This document shows, in pieces, positions 33,290 through 42,324 of a DNA stretch of 64,000 nucleotides. Within the stretch, counting starts at the first letter, position 1. Every line of letters begins with the position of its first letter. Source of the stretch: Sphingopyxis sp. TUF1 (GTDB lineage: Bacteria > Pseudomonadota > Alphaproteobacteria > Sphingomonadales > Sphingomonadaceae); assembly GCF_036687315.1 (NCBI RefSeq), contig NZ_CP144683.1, forward strand, positions 3,046,001 to 3,110,000, written 5' to 3'. The position numbers and the translations under genes are program-made. The notes under the pieces are model-generated. The model was not told the DNA's origin. It ran no database searches and saw only the letters and a program-made list of their open reading frames with translations.

Positions 33290-34432
33290 ATGACCCCGCG
33301 CGTCCTGATTATCGCCGGATCGGACAGCGGCGGCGGCGCGGGGATTCAGGCCGACATCAAGGCGGTGACGATGCTCGGCGGCCACGCGATGACCGCGATT
33401 ACCGCGATCACCGCGCAGAACACGCTGGGCGTGCAAGATGTGCATCCCGTGCCGACCGCGATGGTGCTGGCGCAGATCGACAGCGTTGTCGCCGACATCG
33501 GTGTTGACGCTGTTAAGATTGGTATGATCGGCAGCGCGGAAACGGCGGCGGCGGTGGGCGAGCGGCTGGCGCGTCCCGACCTGGCCGAGGCGCCGTTGGT
33601 GTTCGACCCGGTGATGGTCGCGACGAGCGGATCGGTGCTCGCCGACGCGGCGACGATCGCGGCGTTCCGCGCGCTGCTGCGGCGCGCGATGGTCGCGACG
33701 CCCAACCTGCCCGAACTCGAAGCGCTGGGCGGCGAGGAGGCGGTGCTCGCGCATGGCTGCTCGCTGCTGATCAAGGGCGGCCACGGCGCGGACGCGACCG
33801 TGACCGACCGCCTGCTCGAACCCGGCGAGGGTGAGGTTGCGCGCTGGGAAGCGCCGCGGATCGACACGCCGCACAGCCATGGCACCGGCTGCACGCTCGC
33901 GAGCGCGATCGCGTCCGGGCTGGCCGGGGGAATGCCGCTGGAGCCGGCGATCGCGCGCGCGCGCGATTTCGTACGGCTGGCGTTGCTCGACGCGCCGGGA
34001 CTGGGGCAGGGGCACGGCCCGATGGGGCAGCAGATGGTGCGCAACGACGGGCTGTTCACTGGCCCCGCGCTCAACCAGATCACCTTGCCCGCGCGCGATT
34101 ATGCGGCGTCGGTGGCCTTCTACAAGCAGCTGGGGCTGACGCAGATCGTCGATAGCCCGGGCAATGGATATGCACGCTTTGAGGCGGCGAACGGCGTCAC
34201 GCTGTCGATCCACGTCGGCGAAGGCGATGCGGGGGGAGCGGCGACTTATCTGGAGAGCGGCGCGCTCGATGCGTGGGTGGCCTATCTCGCGCGGCGCGGG
34301 GTGCGCTTCGACCAGATGCCGAAGGATGAGGACTGGGGCTGGCGCGAGGCACGATTGACCGATCCCGCCGGGAACCGGCTGTGCCTGTATCAGGCGGGCG
34401 AATATCGGAGGTATCCGCCGTGGCGGGTGTAG
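33290..34432 (+). CDS. thiD: ThiD HMP/HMP-P kinase fused to a VOC (glyoxalase-like) domain
   Basis: The first 250 residues are a complete ThiD kinase: RVLIIAGSDSGGGAGIQADI, then PNLPELEALGG, LLIKGGHG and HGTGCTLASAIASG. ThiD phosphorylates hydroxymethylpyrimidine and its phosphate in thiamine synthesis. Residues about 258-380 form a VOC/glyoxalase-type domain (ALNQITLPARDYAASVAFYK ... RLTDPAGNRLCLYQ) joined without a stop. ThiD proteins usually end near 260-270 residues. The VOC half may bind a related ligand or simply be a fused enzyme; unknown. The start could also be the ATG at 33278. No other thi genes are adjacent. Confidence 0.9.
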   Translation: MTPRVLIIAGSDSGGGAGIQADIKAVTMLGGHAMTAITAITAQNTLGVQDVHPVPTAMVLAQIDSVVADIGVDAVKIGMIGSAETAAAVGERLARPDLAEAPLVFDPVMVATSGSVLADAATIAAFRALLRRAMVATPNLPELEALGGEEAVLAHGCSLLIKGGHGADATVTDRLLEPGEGEVARWEAPRIDTPHSHGTGCTLASAIASGLAGGMPLEPAIARARDFVRLALLDAPGLGQGHGPMGQQMVRNDGLFTGPALNQITLPARDYAASVAFYKQLGLTQIVDSPGNGYARFEAANGVTLSIHVGEGDAGGAATYLESGALDAWVAYLARRGVRFDQMPKDEDWGWREARLTDPAGNRLCLYQAGEYRRYPPWRV

Positions 34433-34433
34433 C

Positions 34434-34532
34434 TCCCCTCCCGCTTGCGGGAGGGGTCGGGGGAGGGCATGGTTCGAGAATGCTCGCCTTCGACAGGCCC
34501 TCCCCTAACCACTCCCGCAAGCGGGAGGGGGA
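34434..34532. repeat. Palindromic repeat, family D, supplying the rnhB ribosome site
   Basis: CTCCCCTCCCGCTTGCGGGA is mirrored by ACTCCCGCAAGCGGGAGGGG. The right end, GGGAGGGG, lies 4-11 bases before the rnhB start and is the only Shine-Dalgarno-like sequence there. Confidence 0.85.
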
Positions 34533-34535
34533 CAC

Positions 34536-35090
34536 ATGATCGTCGGCGTCGACGAAGCCGGACGCGGGCCGCTCGCGGGGCCGGTGGTCGCCGCGGCGGT
34601 GCTGCTGTGCGAGGGCGGCATCGTGGGGCTCGACGATTCGAAAAAGCTCAGCGCCAAACGCCGCGGTGAACTTGAGATCGAGATCAAGGCGCGCTGCCGC
34701 TGGGGTATCGGCGAAGCCAGCGTTGTCGAAATTGACAGTGTTAACATATTGCAGGCGACCTTCCTGGCGATGACGCGTGCGGTCGAGGCCCTGGGGTTCG
34801 AGCCGCAGGACATATGGGTCGACGGCAATCGCCTGCCCAAATGGCGTTACAGCGCGCGCGCGATCGTCGGTGGCGACGCGCTGCACCCGTGCATTTCGGC
34901 GGCGAGCATCCTGGCGAAGCAGCATCGCGACCGTTTCATGGCGGCGGCCGCGCGCGATTTCCCGGATTTCGGGTGGGACAGCAACATGGGTTATGGCACG
35001 GCCCGCCACCTTGCGGCGCTGCGCCAGCACGGCCCGACGCCGCTCCACCGGACCAGCTTTGCCCCGGTTGCGCAAATGCAGTTGATTTGA
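34536..35090 (+). CDS. rnhB: Ribonuclease HII
   Basis: Removes ribonucleotides and RNA primers from RNA-DNA hybrids. The 184-residue protein opens [20 protein letters not shown], with catalytic D6 and E7; [12 protein letters not shown], a third acid in [10 protein letters not shown] and the fourth in AKQHRDRFM follow. The length is slightly short of the 200 usual for the family. Its ribosome-binding site is the end of a palindromic repeat. The ccrM promoter region begins directly after its stop. Confidence 0.96.
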   Translation: MIVGVDEAGRGPLAGPVVAAAVLLCEGGIVGLDDSKKLSAKRRGELEIEIKARCRWGIGEASVVEIDSVNILQATFLAMTRAVEALGFEPQDIWVDGNRLPKWRYSARAIVGGDALHPCISAASILAKQHRDRFMAAAARDFPDFGWDSNMGYGTARHLAALRQHGPTPLHRTSFAPVAQMQLI

Positions 35091-35132
35091 CGCTCGGCAA
35101 CCCCGCCGCGCGCGAAGATTTTTTTGGCAGGT

Positions 35133-35284
35133 GAGTCCCCGCCGCCACACCACCAGTGGTTGAGTCTCTGCGCTGTGCAAGACTCCATATGTCGTGGGGG
35201 ACTCGTTTCGTTCCTGTCCCGTTAACCATTATGACACCCGGAATCCCTAGAATCCGTGGCTTGACGGCGGACTCTGCCGGACTC
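35133..35284. promoter_or_regulatory. Cluster of eight GANTC methylation sites upstream of ccrM
   Basis: GANTC sites start at 35133, 35162, 35181, 35200, 35241, 35250, 35270 and 35280. Eight in 152 bp compares with about 0.6 expected by chance for a four-fixed-base site in unbiased sequence. GANTC is the CcrM recognition site and the site through which the regulator GcrA works in alphaproteobacteria, so the cluster points to methylation-sensitive control of ccrM. Confidence 0.9.
35222..35229 (+). promoter_or_regulatory. CtrA-like half-site TTAACCAT in the ccrM upstream region
   Basis: TTAACCAT agrees with the known CtrA half-site. The second TTAA of the full TTAA-N7-TTAA site is absent (the bases there are GACA). 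It lies 93 bp before the ccrM start, among the GANTC sites. In Caulobacter CtrA drives ccrM; by analogy the same may hold here. Confidence 0.5.
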
Positions 35285-35318
35285 ATCAGGGGCTTCTTTC
35301 GATCGAAGAGCGGGGTGA

Positions 35319-36461
<1,143 letters not shown>

Positions 36462-36475
36462 GCGCAAAGAATGAT

Positions 36476-36553
36476 CGTCGCCCCCGCGAAGGCGGGGGCC
36501 GCTATAGGCTTTGCGCAAGGTTGCCAGCGGCCCCCGCCTTCGCGGGGGCGACG
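36476..36553. repeat. Palindromic repeat, family A (78-bp form)
   Basis: CGTCGCCCCCGCGAAGGCGG with the inverted right arm GCCTTCGCGGGGGCGACG. Nearly identical to 43816-43893, including the inner TTGC-AAGG spacer. Confidence 0.9.
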
Positions 36554-36570
36554 CATTTACGGGGAAACGC

Positions 36571-37701
36571 ATGTTCGCACCATTGACCAAGCTCGACCTC
36601 GGCGCTGCATCGGCGGATGCAAAAATCTATCTCCGCCCAACCTGCTTCGTCGATCGCCCGCACGAGCTGGACGAGGGCGCGTTGCGCATCGCCGACACGA
36701 TGGTCTGGTTCGCAGCCTGGCACGTCAGCCTGCGCAACAGTGCTGCGGTTCGTTCGGCGATCGTTCCGGTAGCCGAACTCGGCGACTGGATCGCGGCAAT
36801 GCCCGATCGGCTGGGCGAAATGGCGCAAGCACAGCGCGCAGGCATCGCCCGGCCGCGCGGCAATCTCCAGCTCGGCGAACGCACGATCCGGCTGGGCGAG
36901 CCCCAGCTGATGGGGATTTTGAACGTCACCCCCGACAGTTTCTCCGATGGCGGCAAGCATATCGACGCCGCGGCGGCGATCGACGCGGGCTTTGCGATGG
37001 GCGCCGCGGGCGCGGCAATCATCGACGTTGGCGGCGAATCGACGCGGCCCGGCGCGCCGCTGATCTGGGAAGGCGACGAGATCCGGCGCGTCGAGAGCGT
37101 CGTTGCGGCGCTGGCGAAGGGCGGGGTCGCGGTGTCGATCGACACGCGCAAGGCCGCGGTGATGGAGGCCGCGCTCGCAGCGGGGGCGGGCATCGTCAAC
37201 GATATTTCGGCGCTGCGCTATGACGACCGCGCGATGGAGGTTGTCGCGCAGGCGCGGTGCCCGGTGGTGCTGATGCACGCGCCGTCGGCCAAGAGCGATC
37301 CGCATGAGGGCGGGGCTTATACGAACGTCCTGTTCGACGTGTACGACATGCTCGCCGAGCGCATCGCGGCGTGCGTCGCGGCGGGGATCGACCGGTCGAA
37401 GATCATCGTCGATCCGGGGATCGGCTTCGGCAAGGGGGTGGGCGACAATCTGGCGCTGGTGAACGGGCTGGCGCTGTTCCACACGCTCGGCTGTCCGATA
37501 TTGTTCGGCGCGAGCCGCAAGCGGATGATCGGCGCGCTCGACAATGAGGCCGCGGCTGACCAGCGGCTCGGCGGGACGATTGCGCTGCATTATCAGGCGG
37601 CGGCGCACGGCGCGCAGCTGCTGCGTGTGCACGACATTGCCGAGAACCGGCAGGCGCTGCGGGTGTGGCGCGGTTTGCGGGATGCTGCGTTGACGGCCTG
37701 A
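36571..37701 (+). CDS. folP: Dihydropteroate synthase
   Basis: Joins p-aminobenzoate to the pterin pyrophosphate in folate synthesis; the sulfonamide target. The 376-residue protein has an extra N-terminal region of about 95 residues, then the catalytic TIM barrel: LMGILNVTPDSFSDGG, DVGGESTRPGA, SIDTRKAAVMEAAL, IVNDISALRYD, IIVDPGIGFGKGV and the end GASRKRMIG. The start at ATG 36571 follows GGGGAA and leaves the repeat out of the gene. The N-terminal extension is seen in sphingomonad-type FolP proteins by memory only. Confidence 0.95.
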   Translation: MFAPLTKLDLGAASADAKIYLRPTCFVDRPHELDEGALRIADTMVWFAAWHVSLRNSAAVRSAIVPVAELGDWIAAMPDRLGEMAQAQRAGIARPRGNLQLGERTIRLGEPQLMGILNVTPDSFSDGGKHIDAAAAIDAGFAMGAAGAAIIDVGGESTRPGAPLIWEGDEIRRVESVVAALAKGGVAVSIDTRKAAVMEAALAAGAGIVNDISALRYDDRAMEVVAQARCPVVLMHAPSAKSDPHEGGAYTNVLFDVYDMLAERIAACVAAGIDRSKIIVDPGIGFGKGVGDNLALVNGLALFHTLGCPILFGASRKRMIGALDNEAAADQRLGGTIALHYQAAAHGAQLLRVHDIAENRQALRVWRGLRDAALTA

Positions 37702-37703
37702 AA

Positions 37704-39134
37704 TCAGGCCGCGGTGTCGATCCCGAGATCGCTCAATTTGCGATAGAGCGTCGAGCGGCCGATGCCGAGACGGCGCGCGACTTCGCTCATGCGGCCGCGG
37801 TAGTGGCCGATCGCGAGGCGGATGACGTCGGCTTCGATCTCTTCAAGCGGACGCAAATTGCCGTCGGGCAGATAGAGCGTGACGCCGATCGCCTCGCCGT
37901 TGATCGCGACATCGCCGTCGCTGGCGGTGCCGCCGCCGAGCGTCGCTTCGATCGCGCGGAAATCGGCGGCGGTCAAGACGTCGGTTGTGCTGGCGACCGC
38001 GGCGCGGAACAGCACATCCTGAAGCTGGCGGACATTGCCGGGCCAGGCATAGGCGGCGAGCAGGCGTAGCGCGTCGTCGGTGATGCCGATCGGCCCCATG
38101 CCCGGCAAGCCGCCGATGCGCGCGAGCAGATGGCGCGCGAGCGGGCCGACGTCGCCGCGGCGTTCGGACAGCGAGGGCAGCGTGAATTGCGCGCTCGACA
38201 GGGCGTAGAACAGGTCTTCGCGGAAATGGCCCGCCTCGATCAGCTTGTCGAGCGGGCTGGTGCTGGTGGCGATGATGCGTACGTCGACGGTCTGGCGGAT
38301 CGACCCGCCGATCATCTGCACTTCGCCCGATTTCAGGAATTCGACGAGCTTCGCCTGCGTTTCGAGCGGGATGCATTCGACATGGTCGATGATGATGCTG
38401 CCGCCATCCGCCTGCACAAGCCGGCCGACCTGGCGGTCGAAGGCGCCGGGGAAGGCGCCGCGTTCGTGGCCGAACAGCCCCGATCCGATCAGGCCCGGCG
38501 ACACCGCCGAACAATCGACCATGACGAGCGGACCGCGCGCGCGCGGGCTGGCGCTGTGGATGGCGCGCGCAAAGACTTCCTTGCCGGTGCCGGGCTTGCC
38601 GTTGATCATCACCGGCACGCGCGCGCGGGCGGCCTTGGCGGCAATGGCGAGCGCGCTGCGGAAATTGGGGCTCGAGCCGATGATTTCCTCGAACGCGAGC
38701 GGCGCGCGCAGCTTTTCGGTGAGCGGGCGCAGCTCGCCTTGCGGGCCGCTGTCGGCCATCACGCGATCGAGCGCTTCGAGCAGGCGGTCGGGCGCGATCG
38801 GTTTTTGCACGAAGTCGCTCGCCCCGGCGCGCATCGCGGCGACCGCGACCTCGACGCCGTTGCGCATCGTGATGACGACGAGCGGCAGCGCGGGGCGCCA
38901 GCGGCGCAGCTCGATCACGAATTGGGCGATGTCCATGCCCGGCGCGCCCTGATCGACTAGCACGGCGTCGAGGGCCATGCCTTCCTGCGTGCCGAGCTTG
39001 GCAAGCGCGGTGTCGGTGTCGGCGGCGATCATACTGCGCCAGCCGCCGCGCGAGACGAGCGCCGACAGAAAGCGCTGCTGTGCAGGCTCGCTATCGACAA
39101 TCATCACCATTCGCGTGTCGCGCGTGCTTGCCAT
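37704..39134 (-). CDS. NtrC-like response regulator with degenerate sigma-54 motifs
   Basis: A 476-residue protein with the receiver-AAA+-Fis architecture of NtrC regulators. The receiver is intact (phosphoacceptor D61, T89, K111). The AAA+ domain keeps Walker A GKPGTGKE (179-186), but the sigma-54 contact loop is GAFPGA (226-231) in place of GAFTGA, and the Walker B glutamate is histidine (IIID250-H251). The C-terminal helix-turn-helix is normal (SEVARRLGIGRSTLYRKLSD). By analogy with NtrC of Rhodobacter capsulatus and HupR, which lack GAFTGA and work with sigma-70, it may not use sigma-54; inference. It converges on folP, two bases apart, with no kinase nearby. Confidence 0.88.
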   Translation of the reverse strand: MASTRDTRMVMIVDSEPAQQRFLSALVSRGGWRSMIAADTDTALAKLGTQEGMALDAVLVDQGAPGMDIAQFVIELRRWRPALPLVVITMRNGVEVAVAAMRAGASDFVQKPIAPDRLLEALDRVMADSGPQGELRPLTEKLRAPLAFEEIIGSSPNFRSALAIAAKAARARVPVMINGKPGTGKEVFARAIHSASPRARGPLVMVDCSAVSPGLIGSGLFGHERGAFPGAFDRQVGRLVQADGGSIIIDHVECIPLETQAKLVEFLKSGEVQMIGGSIRQTVDVRIIATSTSPLDKLIEAGHFREDLFYALSSAQFTLPSLSERRGDVGPLARHLLARIGGLPGMGPIGITDDALRLLAAYAWPGNVRQLQDVLFRAAVASTTDVLTAADFRAIEATLGGGTASDGDVAINGEAIGVTLYLPDGNLRPLEEIEADVIRLAIGHYRGRMSEVARRLGIGRSTLYRKLSDLGIDTAA

Positions 39135-39375
39135 CGTTTCGAATCTGCCCCCTGGAGCGCCATGGATATGGTCGGTGTCGTGAACGGCTTGTGTATCGGC
39201 GATGGGTAAAAGGGCGATTAAGGCCATTCGCCTTTTAGAGAGCGCCCGGACGATCGAGCCAAACCGGCTATTGAGCATCGCCATGGGCGTGGCTAAGACC
39301 GGCGCGACAGCCGATTCTGGCGATTCCGGGCGGCGCGCTGGGCGCGGGCGCCGGGACGGGTGAAGGGGAAAAGCG

Positions 39376-39498
39376 ATGGCACAACAGGAAATGAAGGCGG
39401 CAAACGAAACCTATTCGGGTTTCCTCGGCTTGCTGAAGGTCGGATCGATCCTGACCGCGATCGTGACGGTGGTCGTCGTTCTCCTGATCGCGTCCTGA
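39376..39498 (+). CDS. aa3-type cytochrome c oxidase subunit IV (small bacterial form)
   Basis: A 40-residue protein: a short soluble N-terminus (MAQQEMKAANETYSGFLGLL) and one membrane helix to the end. This is the tiny subunit IV of bacterial aa3 oxidase (COX4_pro_2 type), a single-helix protein. An AAGGGGAA ribosome site lies just upstream of the ATG. It is 10 bp before pntAA; this pairing with transhydrogenase genes, away from the oxidase operon, is a recurrent arrangement in sphingomonads as I recall it. Confidence 0.82.
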   Translation: MAQQEMKAANETYSGFLGLLKVGSILTAIVTVVVVLLIAS

Positions 39499-39508
39499 CC
39501 TGTCCGGC

Positions 39509-40630
39509 ATGCGCATCGCTGTCCTGAAGGAGCTCGCTCCCGGCGAGACCCGCGTCGCCGCGACCCCCGAAACCGTGAAAAAGTTCATCGGGCTGGGCGC
39601 CGAAGTTGCTGTCGAATCGGGGGCAGGCGAAGCGGCGTCGGTCGCCGATGCCGACTATGCCGCCGCGGGCGCCAGCGTCGGCGACCGCGCCGCGACGCTG
39701 AAAGGCTCGAACATCATCCTCGCCATCCAGGGGCCCGACCCGGCGAGCCTCAAAGGCTTTGCCGAGGGCGCCTGGCTCGCCGCCGGGCTCAACCCGTTCG
39801 GCGAGCGTGCGCGCGTCGATGAATATGCAAAGCTGGGGATCGAGGCGCTGGCGATGGAGTTCATGCCGCGCATCACGCGCGCGCAATCGATGGACATCCT
39901 GTCGAGCCAGGCGAACCTCGCCGGTTACAAGGCGGTGCTGATGGCGGCGAGCGCCTATGGCCGCGCCTTTCCGATGATGATGACCGCCGCGGGCACGGTG
40001 AGCGCCGCCAAGGCGTTCGTGATGGGCGTCGGCGTCGCGGGCCTTCAGGCAATCGCAACCGCGCGGCGTTTGGGCGCGCAGGTCAGCGCGACCGACGTGC
40101 GCTCGGCGACCAAGGAACAGATACTCTCGCTTGGCGCCAAGCCGATTTTCGTCGAAAATGTCGCGGGGATCGAAGGCGAGGGTGCGGGCGGCTATGCCAC
40201 CGAAATGTCCGACGAATATAAGGCGGCGCAGGCCGAACTCGTGTCGTCACACATCGCCAAGCAGGACATCGTCATCACCACCGCGCTGATCCCGGGCCGC
40301 CCCGCGCCGCGGCTGATTTCGGACGCGCAGCTCGCGACGATGCGGTCGGGTAGCGTGATCGTCGACATGGCGGCCGAAAGCGGCGGCAATGTCGAAGGGT
40401 CGGTGTCGGGCGAGGCAAAGCGCATCCACGGCGTCACCGTGATCGGCGCGAAAAATATCGCGGCGCTGATGCCCGCCGACACGAGCGCGCTGTTCAGCCG
40501 CAACCTGTTCAACTTCCTCTCGGCCTTCTGGGACAAGGAGCAGGGCAAGCCCGTGCTCGACGAGGAGATCGGCAACGCCGTGCGGCTGACGCAGGGCGGC
40601 AAGGTCGTGAACGAGCGATTGTTGGGGTAA
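39509..40630 (+). CDS. pntAA: NAD(P) transhydrogenase alpha subunit, soluble part
   Basis: NAD(H)-binding domain I of the proton-pumping transhydrogenase, 373 residues. It opens MRIAVLKELAPGETRVAATP, as alanine dehydrogenase/PntA proteins do; RITRAQSMDILSSQANLAGY carries the RQD-loop region, and FVMGVGVAGLQAIATARRLG is the dinucleotide fold. The membrane part (PntAB) and PntB are 1.4 kb downstream, after two unrelated genes, so the enzyme is encoded by three genes in a split locus. It makes NADPH from NADH using the proton gradient. Confidence 0.95.
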   Translation: MRIAVLKELAPGETRVAATPETVKKFIGLGAEVAVESGAGEAASVADADYAAAGASVGDRAATLKGSNIILAIQGPDPASLKGFAEGAWLAAGLNPFGERARVDEYAKLGIEALAMEFMPRITRAQSMDILSSQANLAGYKAVLMAASAYGRAFPMMMTAAGTVSAAKAFVMGVGVAGLQAIATARRLGAQVSATDVRSATKEQILSLGAKPIFVENVAGIEGEGAGGYATEMSDEYKAAQAELVSSHIAKQDIVITTALIPGRPAPRLISDAQLATMRSGSVIVDMAAESGGNVEGSVSGEAKRIHGVTVIGAKNIAALMPADTSALFSRNLFNFLSAFWDKEQGKPVLDEEIGNAVRLTQGGKVVNERLLG

Positions 40631-40637
40631 CCGAACC

Positions 40638-41003
40638 ATGGGCTTGTTCAGCGCTGGCAACATCGACGTATCGCGCGCACAGGCCGAGTTTCAGGCGTGG
40701 CTGATCGACGGCGAGCAGGTGCTCGCCGCGTTCCGCACGATTCGCGACACGGTGCTGCTGACCAACTACCGCTTCATTTTCGTCGATGTGCAGGGGCTGA
40801 CGGGATCGAAGAAGGATTTTCAAAGCATTCCCTGGCGGTCGGTGACGCGCTTTTCGTTCGAGACCGCGGGTACCTTCGATCTCGATGCCGACATGAAGGT
40901 CTGGGTTTCGGGTGCCGCGACGCCGCTCGAGGTCAAGATTTCGCGCAAGAGCGACCCGCAGCGTATCCATCAGCTGATGACGCGCCTGATCGTCAGCCGC
41001 TGA
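40638..41003 (+). CDS. Bacterial PH-domain protein (bPH_1 type)
   Basis: A 121-residue single-domain protein with the bacterial pleckstrin homology fold: LIDGEQVLAAFRTIRDTVLL, FIFVDVQGLTGSKKDF, IPWRSVTRFSFET and the closing helix PQRIHQLMTRLIV. No signal peptide or membrane segment, so cytoplasmic. It starts seven bases after pntAA and is followed by a hairpin terminator, so it is co-transcribed with the transhydrogenase subunit. Function unknown. Confidence 0.88.
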   Translation: MGLFSAGNIDVSRAQAEFQAWLIDGEQVLAAFRTIRDTVLLTNYRFIFVDVQGLTGSKKDFQSIPWRSVTRFSFETAGTFDLDADMKVWVSGAATPLEVKISRKSDPQRIHQLMTRLIVSR

Positions 41004-41011
41004 CGATAATG

Positions 41012-41036
41012 AAAAATGGCCGTTTTTGGCCTTTTC
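41012..41036 (+). terminator. Rho-independent terminator after the PH gene
   Basis: AAAAATGGCC-GTTTTT-GGCCTTTTC forms a short GGCC/GGCC stem extended by A-T pairs and followed by a T-rich stretch. It lies 8 bp after the PH-domain stop. Confidence 0.55.
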
Positions 41037-41100
41037 TTCGTCGGTCGGCTGGCTACTATGGGGCCTTAGCCCATATGTTTGAACAACCGGAGATTGCCCG

Positions 41101-41709
41101 ATGCCGCGCGCGAAACCTGTCGCTCTTCCTTCGCTTGTCCTGACCGCCGCGCTTTCGCTGGGTCTTGCCGCGTGCAGCAGCGAGCCCGAAACGACGACCA
41201 AGACCGAAACGGTCGGCGATGCGATCGGCGCCGACGCGGCGGCGGGCGGGATGGCCGCCGACAAGACGATCGCCGACAATATCGCGAGGTCGTCGATTCA
41301 CACCTCGCTCGCCGCCGCGCTGACGCAGGCCGGGCTGGCGCAGACCCTGGCGGGCGCAGGGCCCTTCACCCTCTTCGCCCCGACCGACGCCGCCTTTACG
41401 CAGGTGCCGCCGGTGACGCGCGACGAGTGGATGCGCCCGGGGCAACAGAGCGTGCTTGCCGGCGTGCTCAACTATCATGTCGTTCCGGGCAAGCTCACGG
41501 CGTCCGACCTGAGCGCGCAGATCGACGCCGCGGGTGGGCAGGTCACGCTGAAAACCTCCGATGGGCAGGAGCTTGTGGCGCGGAAATCGGGCGATTCGAT
41601 CCTGCTCACCAGCGCGTCGGGCAACAAGGCGATCGTTACGCAGGCCGATGTCGAGCAGGCGAACGGCATTATGCATGTGATCGACGCGGTGCTGCTGCCG
41701 CGGATGTAG
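41101..41709 (+). CDS. Fasciclin-domain lipoprotein
   Basis: A 202-residue lipoprotein with lipobox LGLAAC, a Thr/Glu-rich linker, then one fasciclin (FAS1) domain from about residue 60. FAS1 landmarks are HTSLAAALTQAGLAQTLAGA, FTLFAPTDAAFTQVP, LNYHVVPGKLTASDL and the closing GIMHVIDAVLLP. Such proteins sit on the periplasmic or outer face of the envelope and bind polysaccharide or other proteins. It lies inside the split transhydrogenase locus but after a terminator, so it is probably expressed alone. Confidence 0.92.
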   Translation: MPRAKPVALPSLVLTAALSLGLAACSSEPETTTKTETVGDAIGADAAAGGMAADKTIADNIARSSIHTSLAAALTQAGLAQTLAGAGPFTLFAPTDAAFTQVPPVTRDEWMRPGQQSVLAGVLNYHVVPGKLTASDLSAQIDAAGGQVTLKTSDGQELVARKSGDSILLTSASGNKAIVTQADVEQANGIMHVIDAVLLPRM

Positions 41710-42041
41710 GGGGGGTGCCCTCGCGCCCCCAAGATGGCGCGGCGCGGGGCAGGTTTAGACCGAAGCTAGTCGTCGCCCCCGCGAAGGCGGGGGCCGCTGT
41801 CGGTTTACGCAGCGACGTAGGAAAAGGTCGATGGCGGCCCCCGCCTTCGCGGGGGCGACGTTCTGAGGCAGTGTTTGATCACGCAGGCCAAAACCTCCAC
41901 CGACGAAATTTTATGTCTCGTCGCACCCGCATTCCTTGCTTCACAAAACATAGGCGCTTCTTTTTTGACAGCTTAGGAGTCGACAGGCTGGCATCGTCAC
42001 GGCAAGAGGTGCGCCAAGCGGAATCAGCAGGGGAGCGCGCC
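41710..42041. other. 332-bp gene-free stretch before pntAB
   Basis: It holds one family A repeat (41771-41860) and a TTGACA at 41965-41970 that could be a -35 box for pntAB-pntB, although no good -10 hexamer follows at 16-18 bp. The ribosome site GGGAG lies just before the GTG of pntAB. I see no small gene or RNA. Confidence 0.5.
41771..41860. repeat. Palindromic repeat, family A (90-bp form)
   Basis: CGTCGCCCCCGCGAAGGCGG with the inverted right arm CCGCCTTCGCGGGGGCGACG and a middle beginning CGGTTTACGCAGCGACG, shared with the copy at 50371-50458. Confidence 0.9.
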
Positions 42042-42323
42042 GTGGATTTTATCGCCATTTTTTCGATTTTCGTGCTGGCGTGCTTCGTCGGCTATTTCGT
42101 CGTCTGGTCGGTGACCCCGGCGCTGCACACGCCGCTGATGAGCGTCACCAACGCGATTTCCTCGGTCATCATCGTCGGTGCGCTGATCGCCGCGGCAGCG
42201 GCGGGATCTGCGACGTCGAAATGGCTGGGCCTCGCGGCGGTGGTGATGGCGAGCATCAATATCTTCGGCGGTTTCGCGGTCACCGCGCGCATGTTGGCGA
42301 TGTACAAGAAGAAGGAGCGCTGA
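42042..42323 (+). CDS. pntAB: NAD(P) transhydrogenase alpha subunit, membrane part
   Basis: A 93-residue membrane protein with three predicted helices, the first part of the proton channel of transhydrogenase (domain II). FIAIFSIFVLACFVGYFVVW is the first helix and VTPALHTPLMSVTNAISSVI is the signature that follows. The GTG at 42042 was chosen because of the GGGAG site upstream and the standard length; the open frame behind it runs through the repeat. One base separates its stop from the pntB start. Confidence 0.92.
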   Translation: MDFIAIFSIFVLACFVGYFVVWSVTPALHTPLMSVTNAISSVIIVGALIAAAAAGSATSKWLGLAAVVMASINIFGGFAVTARMLAMYKKKER

Positions 42324-42324
42324 G

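Noticed and set aside
35261..35283. TTGACG as the -35 box of ccrM
   Set aside because: No acceptable -10 hexamer stands 16-18 bp downstream; the real start point cannot be placed from sequence alone.
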